Shown here: positions 17,801 to 26,649 of the stretch, one piece after another
Layout: each line of letters opens with the position of its first letter
Numbering within the stretch: the first letter of the stretch is position 1
DNA from: Duganella aceris
Lineage (GTDB): Bacteria > Pseudomonadota > Gammaproteobacteria > Burkholderiales > Burkholderiaceae_D
Direction: 5' to 3'
DNA: 64,000 bases
NCBI RefSeq assembly: GCF_011090165.1
Contig: NZ_JAADJT010000007.1
Location: forward strand, 124,001-188,000
Made by a program: the position numbers and the translations under genes
The notes under the pieces: model-generated
The model's input: only the letters and a program-made list of their open reading frames with translations
Told to the model about the DNA's origin: nothing
Databases searched by the model: none

Positions 17801-20125
17801 ATGAGCAAAAACAGTAGTGGTTTCGCAGTGCGATCGTTGATCGCCCTGGCCGTCGCAAGCGCCTTCCCGCTGCATTCGGCTCTGGCCACCGAAACCGAGG
17901 CGGTCGCCTTGGCGGCAGCCGCTGAGGGACAAGACACTGCGGCGGTACCGGAGGCCACCACCAAGGGCCAGCTGGAAACCGTGATCGTGACCGCGCAACG
18001 CCGCGCCGAGAACATCAAGGACGTGCCGATGTCGATCGCCACGCTCAAGGGCGACAAGCTGGACGCCATCACCGCCGGCGCCGCCGACATCCGCTTCCTG
18101 AACGGCCGCTCGCCGTCGGTCAGCGTCGAATCGGACTACGGCCGCACCTTCCCGCGCTTCTACATTCGCGGCCTGGGCAACACCGACTTCGATCTGAACG
18201 CTTCGCAGCCGGTCGGCCTGGTGATGGACGACATCGTCCAGGAAAACGCCATGCTCAAGGGCTTCCCGGTGTTCGACGTGGACCAGGTCGAAGTGCTGCG
18301 CGGCCCGCAGGGCACGCTGTTCGGCCGTAACTCCCCGGCCGGCGTGATCAAGTTCGACTCCGCCAAGCCGGTCTTCAAGACCGAAGGCTATCTGCAACTG
18401 GGCCTGGGCAACTTCTCGGCCAAGACCGCCGAAGGCATGTTCAACCTCCCGGTCAGCGACACCGTGGCGCTGCGCTTCTCCGGCACCAGCCAGCACCGCG
18501 ACGACCGCGTGCACAACACCAATCCGAGCGGCAAGGGCACCCAGGACTTCGAAGGCTACGGCGACAACGCCTTCCGCCTGCAAGCCCTGGTGCAGCCGAA
18601 CAAGGACCTGAGCGTGCTGTTCAACTACCATGAGCGCAACTACCACGGCAACGCCACGCTGTTCCGCGCCAACATCATCAAGCGCGGCACCAACGACCTG
18701 GTCGATGGCTTCGACTACGGTTCCTACGCTTCGGACGGCATCAACAGCCAGAAGCTGGAAACCAAGGGCGGCAGCGTTCGCGTCAAGTACAACGCCGGCG
18801 ACATCACCTTCAACTCGATCACCGGCTACGAGAAGCTGGACTTCTACAGCCGCGCCGACGTCGACGGCGGCTATGGCGCGGTCTACGCTCCGCCATATGG
18901 CCCAGGCTACATCCCGTTCGCGGTCGAAACCGCCGACGTGCTGCCGAACCACAAGCAGTTCTCGCAAGAGTTCCGCGCCGAGTCGAACTACAAGGGTCCG
19001 CTGCAGTGGATCGGCGGCCTGTTCTTCTTCAACGAGAAGATCCAGATCGACAGCATCAGCTTCAACACCTTCGCGCCGGGCAACCCGCAGAACGCCAACT
19101 ACGCCGTGCAGTTCCAGGACACCAAGTCGTGGGCGGCGTTCGGTTCGCTGAACTACGCCGTGTCCGACGCGTTCAAAGTGCGCGGCGGTGTGCGCTATAC
19201 CAACGACAAGAAGGAATTCGCCGCGTCGCGCGTCCAGACCGACGGCAGCACCCTGTTCAACATCGACAACACCTCGCACAACGTCAGCTGGGATTTGAGC
19301 GGCAACTACGTGGTCACGCCGTCGACCAACGTGTTCGCCCGCGTCGCCACCGGCTACCGCGCACCGTCGATGCAGGGCCGCCTGGACGACCTGACCAGCA
19401 AGCCATCGTTCGCCGGCGCCGAAAAAGCGCTGTCGTATGAAGCCGGCGTCAAGCAGGATCTGTTCGACAAGCGCGCCCGTCTGAGCGCGTCGGTGTTCCA
19501 TTACCGCGTCAAGGACAAGCAGCTGACCGCGGGTAGCGGCTCGGTCAACATGAACCAGCTGATCAACGCCGACAAGGTCGTCGGTCAAGGCTTCGAGCTG
19601 GACATGCAGGCCAACCTGAGCGACGAGTTCAGCGCGACCTTCGGCTACAGCTACAACGACACCGAGATCAAGGACAAGAACCTGTTCGTGCAGTACTGCG
19701 GCAACTACGGCAACAACCCGACCCACCTCAGCGGTTGCACCCCGACCAATGCTGCGGGTCCGTTCGCCGGCACGTCCAAGATCGACGGCAATCCGCTGCC
19801 GCGCGCGCCGAAGAACCAGTTGAACTTCACGCTGAAGTACGCCACCGAAATCGCCAACGGCGAGTTCTACGCGATGACCGACTGGACCTACCGTACCAGC
19901 TACAACTTCTTCCTGTACGAAGCGCCTGAGTACAAGGCCAAGTCGCTGACCGAAGGCGGCGTGCGCGCCGGCTACAAATGGGGCGGCGGCAAGTACGAAG
20001 TCGCTCTGTTCGGCCGCAACATCACCGACAAGCAAGTCATCCTCGGCGCCATCGACTTCGACAACCTGACCGGTATGTTGAACGAGCCGCGCACCTGGGG
20101 CGGTACCTTCAAGATCAATTTCTAA
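17801..20125 (+). CDS. TonB-dependent outer-membrane receptor
   Basis: A 774-residue protein with a signal peptide (to about residue 29), a TonB box/plug start ETVIVTAQRR at 59-68, and plug motifs RGLGNTDFD and LRGPQGTLFGRNSPAG. A long beta-barrel follows, ending in Phe (FKINF) as outer-membrane proteins do. The substrate is not given by sequence; the family also takes up sugars, peptides and siderophores. Its place between a nucleoside ABC importer and salvage genes suggests nucleoside or oligonucleotide uptake, while the following 5-oxoproline transporter and pyroglutamyl peptidase suggest a peptide. It is followed by a strong terminator. Confidence 0.93.
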   Translation: MSKNSSGFAVRSLIALAVASAFPLHSALATETEAVALAAAAEGQDTAAVPEATTKGQLETVIVTAQRRAENIKDVPMSIATLKGDKLDAITAGAADIRFLNGRSPSVSVESDYGRTFPRFYIRGLGNTDFDLNASQPVGLVMDDIVQENAMLKGFPVFDVDQVEVLRGPQGTLFGRNSPAGVIKFDSAKPVFKTEGYLQLGLGNFSAKTAEGMFNLPVSDTVALRFSGTSQHRDDRVHNTNPSGKGTQDFEGYGDNAFRLQALVQPNKDLSVLFNYHERNYHGNATLFRANIIKRGTNDLVDGFDYGSYASDGINSQKLETKGGSVRVKYNAGDITFNSITGYEKLDFYSRADVDGGYGAVYAPPYGPGYIPFAVETADVLPNHKQFSQEFRAESNYKGPLQWIGGLFFFNEKIQIDSISFNTFAPGNPQNANYAVQFQDTKSWAAFGSLNYAVSDAFKVRGGVRYTNDKKEFAASRVQTDGSTLFNIDNTSHNVSWDLSGNYVVTPSTNVFARVATGYRAPSMQGRLDDLTSKPSFAGAEKALSYEAGVKQDLFDKRARLSASVFHYRVKDKQLTAGSGSVNMNQLINADKVVGQGFELDMQANLSDEFSATFGYSYNDTEIKDKNLFVQYCGNYGNNPTHLSGCTPTNAAGPFAGTSKIDGNPLPRAPKNQLNFTLKYATEIANGEFYAMTDWTYRTSYNFFLYEAPEYKAKSLTEGGVRAGYKWGGGKYEVALFGRNITDKQVILGAIDFDNLTGMLNEPRTWGGTFKINF

Positions 20126-20149
20126 TCTGATCTGATCTTGTTTTAGAAT

Positions 20150-20183
20150 TCCCCGCACGTCCGAAAGGAGTGCGGGGATTTTT
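20150..20183 (+). terminator. Rho-independent terminator of the TonB receptor gene
   Basis: The stem TCCCCGCAC (20150-20158) pairs with GTGCGGGGA (20170-20178), followed by a T-run. It lies 25 bp after the receptor stop and 18 bp before the next start codon, so the downstream transporter genes probably depend partly on read-through. Confidence 0.85.
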
Positions 20184-20200
20184 ACATTGGAGGACTGTTC

Positions 20201-20902
20201 GTGAACACCGTCGTCAATCTATGGCCGCTGCTGGGCGTGGCCGTCATCATTCTTGGTTTCGCCCTGCGCGCGCATCCGGTGCTGGTGGTGATCGCCGCCT
20301 GCGCCGTCACCGGCTTCGCCGCCGCGATGCCGGTCGAGCATTTGCTGGCGTCGCTGGGCGCGGCCTTCATCAAGACCCGCAACCTGCCGCTGATCCTGCT
20401 GCTGCCGCTGGCCGCGATCGGCCTGCTGGAGCGCTACGGCCTGAAGGAGCACGCGCAGGCGTCGATCGCCCGCATCAAGTCGGCCACCACCGGCCGCCTG
20501 CTGATCGTCTACCTGGCGATCCGCGAGATCAGCGCCGCCTTCGGCCTGACCAGCATCGGCGGCCATCCGAACATGGTGCGGCCGCTGATCGCACCGATGG
20601 CCGAAGGCGCGGCCGAAACCCGCTATCCGGGGCTGACCACGGAACTGCGCTACCGCATCCGCGCCATGTCCGCCGCCACCGACAACGTCGGCTTGTTCTT
20701 CGGCGAGGATGTCTTCGTCGCCTTCGGCGCGATCCTGCTGATGCAGACCATTTTGCGCGGCGAGGGGATCGAGGTCGATCCGCTGCACATGGCGTTGTGG
20801 GGCATCCCGACGGCGGTGACGGCCTTCGTCATCCACGCCTGGCGGCTGCGCCGGCTCGACGCGCACATCGCCCGCGCCATGCTGGGCAAGGGCGCGGCAT
20901 GA
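20201..20902 (+). CDS. 5-oxoproline transporter, DUF969-family subunit
   Basis: A 233-residue polytopic membrane protein with a GTG start, preceded by GGAGG at 7 bp spacing. It contains about six hydrophobic segments and the motifs LIVYLAIREISAAFGLTSIGG and ATDNVGLFFGED that mark DUF969. DUF969 and DUF979 proteins are encoded as a pair and are annotated as the two subunits of a 5-oxoproline (pyroglutamate) transporter. The next gene is DUF979, overlapping by 4 bp, and then pyroglutamyl peptidase, which releases that substrate. Confidence 0.85.
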   Translation: MNTVVNLWPLLGVAVIILGFALRAHPVLVVIAACAVTGFAAAMPVEHLLASLGAAFIKTRNLPLILLLPLAAIGLLERYGLKEHAQASIARIKSATTGRLLIVYLAIREISAAFGLTSIGGHPNMVRPLIAPMAEGAAETRYPGLTTELRYRIRAMSAATDNVGLFFGEDVFVAFGAILLMQTILRGEGIEVDPLHMALWGIPTAVTAFVIHAWRLRRLDAHIARAMLGKGAA

Positions 20903-21855
20903 TCCTCAAGCTTGATTACTTCTACTACGTGCTGGGCGCGATGCTGCTGCTGGTCGCCGTGATGGCGCTGCGCGACCAGCACAATCCGAAGCGTTTTTCC
21001 AGCGCCTTGTTCTGGGCGCTGTACGCGCTGGTCTACCTGGCCGGCGAGCAGCTGCCGCCGGTGGCCGCCGGCGTGCTGATGGTGGTGATGGCGCTGATCG
21101 CCGGCTTCGGCGGCGTCACGCTGGGCCGCTACGGCGACCGCTCGGCGGAGCAGCGGCGCGACAGCGCGCAGCGGCTCGGCCACAAGCTGCTGATTCCTGC
21201 GCTGCTGATCCCGATCACCACCGTGATCGGCTCCACGCTGTTCAAGGACGTCAAGCTCGACGGCCTGTTCCTGCTCGATCCGAAGAACTCCACCCTGGTC
21301 AGTCTCGGTTGCGGTTCGCTGTTCGCGGTCGCCACCGCGTGCTGGCTGACGCGCTCCACGCCCCTGCAGGCGATGCGCGAATCGCGCCGCCTGATCGACC
21401 ACCTGGGCTGGGCGGTGGTGCTGCCCCACATGCTGGCGGTGCTGGGGCTGTTGTTCACCGAGGCCGGCATGGGCAAGGCGGTGGCGCACGTGGTCACCTC
21501 GTATATCAACCTCGACATCCGGCTGGTGGCGGTGGCGGTGTTCTGCGTCGGCATGGCGCTGTTCACCATCATCATGGGCAACGGCTTCGCCGCGTTTCCG
21601 GTGATGGCGGGCGGGGTCGGCATCCCGGTGCTGGTCGGCGTCTATCACGCCAACCCGGCGGTGATGGCGGCGATCGGCATGTTCAGCGCCTACTGCGGCA
21701 CGCTGATGACGCCGATGGCGGCCAACTTCAATATCGTGCCCGCCGCGCTGCTGGAACTGCCCGACAAGAACGCGGTGGTGAAGATCCAGATCGCGACGGC
21801 ATTGCCGCTGCTGCTTGCAAATATTGCACTTCTTTATTTTCTGATGAACCTGTGA
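20899..21855 (+). CDS. 5-oxoproline transporter, DUF979-family subunit
   Basis: A 318-residue inner-membrane protein; the start ATG overlaps the DUF969 stop (ATGA at 20899-20902). Eight or nine hydrophobic helices are visible. Conserved segments include AGFGGVTLGRYGDRS and MGNGFAAFPVMAGGVGIPVLVG. It is the partner of the DUF969 protein. The pair with downstream pcp forms a pyroglutamyl-peptide utilisation unit, although no 5-oxoprolinase gene (pxpABC) is present in the window. Confidence 0.85.
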   Translation: MILKLDYFYYVLGAMLLLVAVMALRDQHNPKRFSSALFWALYALVYLAGEQLPPVAAGVLMVVMALIAGFGGVTLGRYGDRSAEQRRDSAQRLGHKLLIPALLIPITTVIGSTLFKDVKLDGLFLLDPKNSTLVSLGCGSLFAVATACWLTRSTPLQAMRESRRLIDHLGWAVVLPHMLAVLGLLFTEAGMGKAVAHVVTSYINLDIRLVAVAVFCVGMALFTIIMGNGFAAFPVMAGGVGIPVLVGVYHANPAVMAAIGMFSAYCGTLMTPMAANFNIVPAALLELPDKNAVVKIQIATALPLLLANIALLYFLMNL

Positions 21856-21910
21856 GATGCAGAAAGTTGGAGTAGAGTAATGCGCACGCAGCAAAGCAAT
21901 TGGAGTCGAG

Positions 21911-22561
21911 ATGAAAAAGATAATATTGTTGACGGGCTTCGAGCCCTTCAACCAGGAGACCATCAATCCCTCGTGGGAAGCGGTGCGTAGCCTGCAAGGT
22001 TGGCATGAAGGTGATTTTGTGGTGCATGCGCGGCAACTGCCGTGCGTCTTCGGGCACGCCAACAAGGTGATGCACCGGGCGGTGGAGGAACTGCAGCCAA
22101 GTATCGTGATCGCGGTCGGCCAGGCCGGCGGCCGTCCGGATTTGTCGATCGAGCGGATCGCCATCAATATCGACGACGCGCCGATCGCCGACAACCAGAT
22201 GCGCCAGATCGTCGACCAGCCCATCGTCAACAGCGGCCCCGCCGCCTATTTCTCTACCTTGCCGATCAAGGCCATCGTGCACGCGCTGCGCGAGGCGGGC
22301 TTGCCGGCGTCGGTGTCGCAGAGCGCCGGCACTTTCGTTTGCAACCATGTGTTCTATGGCCTGATGCACCAGGCGCACGAGTGGGGCACCACCATGCGCG
22401 CCGGCTTCATTCACATTCCGTATCTGCCGCAGCAGGCGGCCGCGCATCCGGGCTTCGCCAGCATGAAGCTGGAGGACATGGTCGAAGGACTGCGTATCGC
22501 CATCCGCACCACGCTCGCCCACACCGTCGATCTGCGCGAAGCGGGCGGCCTTACCCACTAA
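21911..22561 (+). CDS. pcp: Pyroglutamyl-peptidase I
   Basis: A 216-residue cysteine peptidase of family C15. The catalytic triad is at the canonical positions: E81 (SIERIAIN), C144 (AGTFVCNHVFY) and H168 (GFIHIPYLP). It removes N-terminal pyroglutamate from peptides in the cytoplasm. It follows the 5-oxoproline transporter subunits by 55 bp with RBS TGGAGTCGAG. Length equals the family norm of about 215. The stop is 10 bp from the convergent LysR gene. Confidence 0.95.
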   Translation: MKKIILLTGFEPFNQETINPSWEAVRSLQGWHEGDFVVHARQLPCVFGHANKVMHRAVEELQPSIVIAVGQAGGRPDLSIERIAINIDDAPIADNQMRQIVDQPIVNSGPAAYFSTLPIKAIVHALREAGLPASVSQSAGTFVCNHVFYGLMHQAHEWGTTMRAGFIHIPYLPQQAAAHPGFASMKLEDMVEGLRIAIRTTLAHTVDLREAGGLTH

Positions 22562-22571
22562 GGCGTTCGCT

Positions 22572-23480
22572 TCAATCGGCGCGCGCCGGCGGATTCAGGA
22601 TATTCAGGAAGGCCCGCACCACCGGCGCATCGTCCAGCGTGGTGTAGGTGATGTACAGGTTCGCCGACGGCGGATTGCTGCGGATCGGCAGGAACACCAC
22701 GCCCGGCCAGCCGATGCGGCTGGTGGTCTCGGGCAGCAGCGTCACGCCCAGGCCCGCGCCCACCATCGCCAGCAATGTCTGCGGCTCGGACGCTTCCTGG
22801 AAGATGGTCGGCTGGAAGCCGGCCTTGACGCAGCACTGCACCAGATAGCGCGGGAACGAGGAGCGCTCCAGGGTCAGCGTCAGCATCGGCTCGTCGGCGA
22901 TGTCGATCAATTCGATCGCCTCCTGCTTGGCCAGCGGGTGATGTTCGTTGATGGCCACGCACACGTCCTCGCGGAAGCACAGTTCCTGGCGCAGGTTGTC
23001 GGCCTTCAGGTCGTCCTCGTCCAGCCTCGGCTCGCGCCAGAATCCGACGTCGACCTGCTTGGCGCGCAGCGCTTCGTACTGCTGCGTCGGACCCAGTTCG
23101 TGCAGGGTCCAGGTCACGCGCGGGAACTTGGTCTGGAACTCTTCCAGCAGACTCGGGATCGGCCCCCACATCGCCGAGCCGACGATGCCCACCCGCAGCC
23201 GTCCCACTTCGCCGCGGTCGATCTGGCGGATGGTGTCGATCGTCATGCGCATCTTGGCCAGCAGGTCGGACGCCTCGGCCATCAAGGCCTTGCCGGCCAC
23301 CGTCAGCTCGAAAGTGCGGGTGGTGCGGGCGAACAGTTTGACGCCCAGTTCACTTTCCAGCTTCATGATCTGCTGGCTGAGCGGCGGCTGTGAAATATGC
23401 AGCCGCTCGGCGGCACGGCTGAAACTCTTTTCTTCTGCGACGGCGAGGAAGTACTTTAGTTGTTTCAGATCGATGGACAT
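22572..23480 (-). CDS. LysR-family transcriptional regulator
   Basis: A 302-residue protein with an N-terminal winged helix (residues 1-60, FSRAAERLHISQPPLSQQI) and a LysR substrate-binding domain similar in style to the CatR/BenM group (GRLRVGIVGSAMWG, VDVGFWREP). It is the last gene of psuK-psuG-lysR on the minus strand, 18 bp after psuG, so it may regulate pseudouridine use or the convergent pcp/transport genes. The effector is unknown. Confidence 0.9.
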   Translation of the reverse strand: MSIDLKQLKYFLAVAEEKSFSRAAERLHISQPPLSQQIMKLESELGVKLFARTTRTFELTVAGKALMAEASDLLAKMRMTIDTIRQIDRGEVGRLRVGIVGSAMWGPIPSLLEEFQTKFPRVTWTLHELGPTQQYEALRAKQVDVGFWREPRLDEDDLKADNLRQELCFREDVCVAINEHHPLAKQEAIELIDIADEPMLTLTLERSSFPRYLVQCCVKAGFQPTIFQEASEPQTLLAMVGAGLGVTLLPETTSRIGWPGVVFLPIRSNPPSANLYITYTTLDDAPVVRAFLNILNPPARAD

Positions 23481-23498
23481 GGCGGCGGCCTTGTTTTT

Positions 23499-24410
23499 TT
23501 ACTGCGTTTGCATGGCGACGGCCAGCGCGGCGCCGCAGCGTGCATTATTCTTCACCAGCGCGATGTTGGTCGCCAGGCTGCGGCCCTCGGTCAGCTGCTT
23601 GATCCGTCCCAGCAGGAACGGCGTGACGCGCTTGCCGGTGACGCCCTGCGCATCGGCTTCCTGCAAGGCCTGCGCGGTGATGGCGTCGATTTCTTCCTTC
23701 GGCATGGCGTCGGCCGCCGGCACCGGATTGCTGACCACCACGCCGCCCTTCAAGCCCAGCTGCCACTTGGCGCGGATGAAGGCGGCCTGCTGCACCGCGC
23801 TGTCCAACTGGAAGTCGGCGTCGAAGCCGCTCTCGCGGGTGAAGAAGGCGGGGAAGCCGCGCTGGCCGACGCTGATCACCGGCACGCCGAAGGTCTCCAG
23901 GTATTCCAGCGTCAGGCCGATGTCGAGGATGGACTTGACGCCGGCGCACACCACCGCCACCGACGTCTGCGCCAGCTCCTGCAGGTCGGCCGAGATGTCG
24001 AAGCTGGTCTCGGCGCCGCGATGCACGCCGCCGATGCCGCCGGTGACGAACACCTGGATCCCGGCCAGTTCGGCGCAGATCATGGTGGCGGCCACGGTGG
24101 TGGCGCCCAGCTTGTCCTGCGACAGCACATACGCCAGGTCGCGCCGGCTGACCTTCATCGCGTCCGGCGAGGTGGCCAGCAGCTCCAGCTGCTCGTCCGA
24201 CAAGCCGATGCAGATCTTGCCGCCGATGATGGCGATGGTGGCCGGCACGGCGCCGCCGTCGCGGATGATCTGCTCGACCTCGCGCGCCATCTGCACGTTC
24301 TGCGGATAGGGCATGCCGTGCGAAATGATGGTCGATTCCAGCGCAACCACGGGTTTGCCGGCGGCGCGGGCGGCGGCCACTTCCGGCGAAAACAGCAGGT
24401 ATTGATGCAT
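23499..24410 (-). CDS. psuG: Pseudouridine-5'-phosphate glycosidase
   Basis: A 303-residue protein recognised by [19 protein letters not shown] near the N terminus, the GKICIGLS segment and [14 protein letters not shown]. It cleaves pseudouridine 5'-phosphate to uracil and ribose 5-phosphate in the cytoplasm, opening the otherwise inert C-C glycosidic bond. It follows psuK by 5 bp. The uracil produced can feed the PreTA/HydA pathway encoded at 48.7-55.8 kb. Confidence 0.95.
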   Translation of the reverse strand: MHQYLLFSPEVAAARAAGKPVVALESTIISHGMPYPQNVQMAREVEQIIRDGGAVPATIAIIGGKICIGLSDEQLELLATSPDAMKVSRRDLAYVLSQDKLGATTVAATMICAELAGIQVFVTGGIGGVHRGAETSFDISADLQELAQTSVAVVCAGVKSILDIGLTLEYLETFGVPVISVGQRGFPAFFTRESGFDADFQLDSAVQQAAFIRAKWQLGLKGGVVVSNPVPAADAMPKEEIDAITAQALQEADAQGVTGKRVTPFLLGRIKQLTEGRSLATNIALVKNNARCGAALAVAMQTQ

Positions 24411-24415
24411 ATTGT

Positions 24416-25546
24416 TTATCCTTTAAATGGGAACAGCGGAGCGTTCAGGTCGAAGTCGTGGATCTCGTCGAGCACGTCGGCGGCCAGCATCGGCGACACG
24501 GTGTCAGGGCTTTCCAGCGTCATGGCGGCGACCTTCAGGCCGCGCCGGCAGGCCAGCGTCAGGTCGGTGCTGCCCTGGTGCAGCGACCAGCAGACGGCGG
24601 CCGAGAAAGCGTCGCCGGCGCCGGTGACGTCGACCACGTCCACCTGGTGCGCGGCCAGCCAGACCAGTTCGCCGGCCTTGGTGTGGAACACGCCCTGGCT
24701 GCCGCAGGTGACGATCACGTCCTGCGCGCCCTGGGCCTGCAGGTCGCGGCAGGCGGCGCGCACGTCGGCCTCGGTGGGCAGGGCGCGGCCGGCGCGGGTT
24801 TCCAGTTCGCCGCGATTCAGGATCAGCAGCCGCAGGCCGGCCAGGTCGGCCGGCAGCCGCGCCATCTTCGGCTGCGACACGGCGACGATCACCAGCGGCA
24901 CCTGGTCGGCGTGCGCGCCGGCCAGCAGCGCGGCGATGCTGTCGGCCGGCAGGTTCAGGTCGGCCACGGTCATCGCGGCGGCGGAGCGCTGCGGCAGGCG
25001 GCCGGCCAGGAACTCCGGCGTGATGCGGTCGTACAGCGCCATGTCGGCCAGCGCCACCACCAGTTCGCCGTGGTCGTCGAGGATGGCGGTGTAGGTGCCG
25101 GTGGGGCTGTCGAGCAGCTTCAGGCTGCCGCGCGTGTCGATGCCGTTCCGTTCCGCGTGCTCTTGCAGGGCGCGCCCGGCGCTGTCGTCGCCCAGCGCGG
25201 TCAGCAGCGCGGTCGGCAGGTTCAGCCGGGCCAGGTTCTCGGCGATGTTGCGCGCCACGCCGCCGTACACTTCCTCGGCGGTGGCGGGGTTGGAGGTGCC
25301 CAGTTGCATTGCCGCGATGGTGCGCAGCTTGCGGTCGAGGTTGGCGGCGCCGATGCACATCACCGGACGCTTGTCCGGCATGACGTAGGCGCGGCCCAGC
25401 AGGCGGCGCTCGCGGATCAGTCCGGCGATGTGGCCGGCCACGGCGGAGCGCGACAGGCGCAGCTCCACCGCCAGGTCTTGCTGGGAGATGAAGGGGTTGG
25501 CGCGGATCAGCTGGTAGAGCTGTTCCTTCTTGGAGGAGTCGGTCAC
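24416..25546 (-). CDS. psuK: Pseudouridine kinase, PfkB family with N-terminal winged helix
   Basis: A 376-residue protein. The start chosen is the GTG at 25546 ([11 protein letters not shown]) because AAAAGGG lies 8 bp upstream; a TTG at 25567 in the same frame has no clear RBS. Residues about 1-55 form a winged-helix DNA-binding region ([22 protein letters not shown]). The rest is a PfkB sugar-kinase domain with [16 protein letters not shown] and the anion hole DVTGAGDAF. PsuK phosphorylates pseudouridine for PsuG. The HTH plus kinase layout is known in this family and suggests self-regulation by substrate. Confidence 0.9.
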   Translation of the reverse strand: MTDSSKKEQLYQLIRANPFISQQDLAVELRLSRSAVAGHIAGLIRERRLLGRAYVMPDKRPVMCIGAANLDRKLRTIAAMQLGTSNPATAEEVYGGVARNIAENLARLNLPTALLTALGDDSAGRALQEHAERNGIDTRGSLKLLDSPTGTYTAILDDHGELVVALADMALYDRITPEFLAGRLPQRSAAAMTVADLNLPADSIAALLAGAHADQVPLVIVAVSQPKMARLPADLAGLRLLILNRGELETRAGRALPTEADVRAACRDLQAQGAQDVIVTCGSQGVFHTKAGELVWLAAHQVDVVDVTGAGDAFSAAVCWSLHQGSTDLTLACRRGLKVAAMTLESPDTVSPMLAADVLDEIHDFDLNAPLFPFKG

Positions 25547-25760
25547 GGTCGTGGCCCTTTTGAACAATTGTCCATCATGGTAAACATTTGTTTTAATCCG
25601 GTCAACAGCGCGCTGCAGCTAAGTTTTCATTGATTTATAATACCGCCGATTTATATCGCTTTAGTATAAATGCTGAAGAAAAATGGTATTTGCCATACAT
25701 ATGGAGGATGATGCATAGTGTCAGCTTCCCCAGCCACAACACAAAAAACAGAGGATATCC
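25547..25760. promoter_or_regulatory. Divergent regulatory region psuK / purine nucleoside phosphorylase
   Basis: An AT-rich stretch between divergent salvage operons. It contains promoter-like TTGATTTATAATACC and TTTAGTATAAAT on the plus strand (25630-25670). It also has a short inverted repeat TGG-N6-CCA (TGGTATTTGCCA, 25684-25695), and the RBS AGAGGA before the 25761 start. It is the natural site for joint control of pseudouridine and purine nucleoside use. Confidence 0.4.
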
Positions 25761-26600
25761 ATGTCTAATAATTCCCCATTCCAGGCAGCCGACATCATCC
25801 GCGCCCGCATTCCCGCCGGCTTCAAGCCGCGCGTCGCGATGATCCTCGGTTCCGGCCTCGGTGTGCTGGCGGAACAGATGACCGACGCGGTCACCATCAG
25901 CTTCAACGAACTGCCGGGCTTCCCGATCTCCACCGTGCACGGCCACGCCGGCGAGCTGGTGGTCGGTACGCTGTCGGGCGTGCAGGTGGTGTGCATGAAG
26001 GGCCGCGGCCACGTCTACGAAGGCTACGGCCTCGGCGTGATGACCAGCGCCGTACGCACCATGAAGCTGCTGGGTTGCGAGATGCTGTTCGTGACCAACG
26101 CCGCCGGTTCGCTGCGCACCGAAGTCGACGCCGGCGCGCTGGTCGCGCTGACCGACCATATCAACTACCTGCCGGGCACGCCGATGATGGGTCCGAACGA
26201 CGAGCGTTTCGGTCCGCGCTTCTTCAGCATGGCCAACGCCTACGACGCCGACCTGCGCGCGCTGCTGAAGTCCTCCGCCGCCGAGAAGAACGTGCCGCTG
26301 CATGAAGGCGTGTACATCGCCTACGCCGGTCCGAACTTCGAGACCCCGGCCGAGATCCGCGCCTTCAAGACGCTGGGCGCCGACGTGGTCGGCATGTCGG
26401 TGGTGCCGGAAGTCGTGTCGGCGCGCCACTGCGGTTTGAAGGTGGTCGGCGTGTCGGCGATCACCAACCTGGCCGAAGGCCTGTCGCCGTTCCCGCTGTC
26501 GCACGAGCAGACGCTGAAGTACGCGGCCATCGCCGCCACCTCGCTGATCGAAGTCATCCTCGGCTTCCTGGCCAACGTGGCCAAAACGCCGCAGGCGTAA
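25761..26600 (+). CDS. punA: Purine-nucleoside phosphorylase, trimeric class (PNP-II/XapA type)
   Basis: A 279-residue enzyme with phosphate-site GSGLG near the N terminus, MKGRGHVYEGYG, VTNAAGSL, YAGPNFETPAEIR and VGMSVVPEVVSARH, the signatures of trimeric purine nucleoside phosphorylases. It splits purine (deoxy)nucleosides with phosphate into base and (deoxy)ribose 1-phosphate. It leads the plus-strand deo gene set; DeoB directly downstream takes the pentose phosphate. Guanosine/inosine versus xanthosine preference is not resolved. Confidence 0.93.
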   Translation: MSNNSPFQAADIIRARIPAGFKPRVAMILGSGLGVLAEQMTDAVTISFNELPGFPISTVHGHAGELVVGTLSGVQVVCMKGRGHVYEGYGLGVMTSAVRTMKLLGCEMLFVTNAAGSLRTEVDAGALVALTDHINYLPGTPMMGPNDERFGPRFFSMANAYDADLRALLKSSAAEKNVPLHEGVYIAYAGPNFETPAEIRAFKTLGADVVGMSVVPEVVSARHCGLKVVGVSAITNLAEGLSPFPLSHEQTLKYAAIAATSLIEVILGFLANVAKTPQA

Positions 26601-26607
26601 CATCCCA

Positions 26608-26631
26608 AGGGGCGGCTGAGCCGCCCTTTTT
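26608..26631 (+). terminator. Intrinsic terminator between PNP and deoB
   Basis: GGGCGGC (26610-26616), TGA loop, GCCGCCC (26620-26626) and a T-run immediately after. It lies 9 bp past the PNP stop and only 19 bp before deoB, leaving no room for a promoter, so it must be leaky or regulated if deoB is to be expressed with PNP. Confidence 0.85.
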
Positions 26632-26649
26632 GCTTTTCTGGAGCACATT

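Noticed and set aside
17735..20158. An 807-codon minus-strand frame opposite the TonB receptor
   Set aside because: Shadow of the receptor gene; Val/Glu/Arg-biased, no recognisable motif, and the plus-strand frame has signal peptide, plug and barrel.
25708..25842. Small frame with GGAGG directly before ATG, overlapping the purine nucleoside phosphorylase start
   Set aside because: The GGAGG is too close to the ATG for efficient initiation, the peptide has no features, and the phosphorylase has its own ribosome site. A leader peptide cannot be excluded but is not supported.
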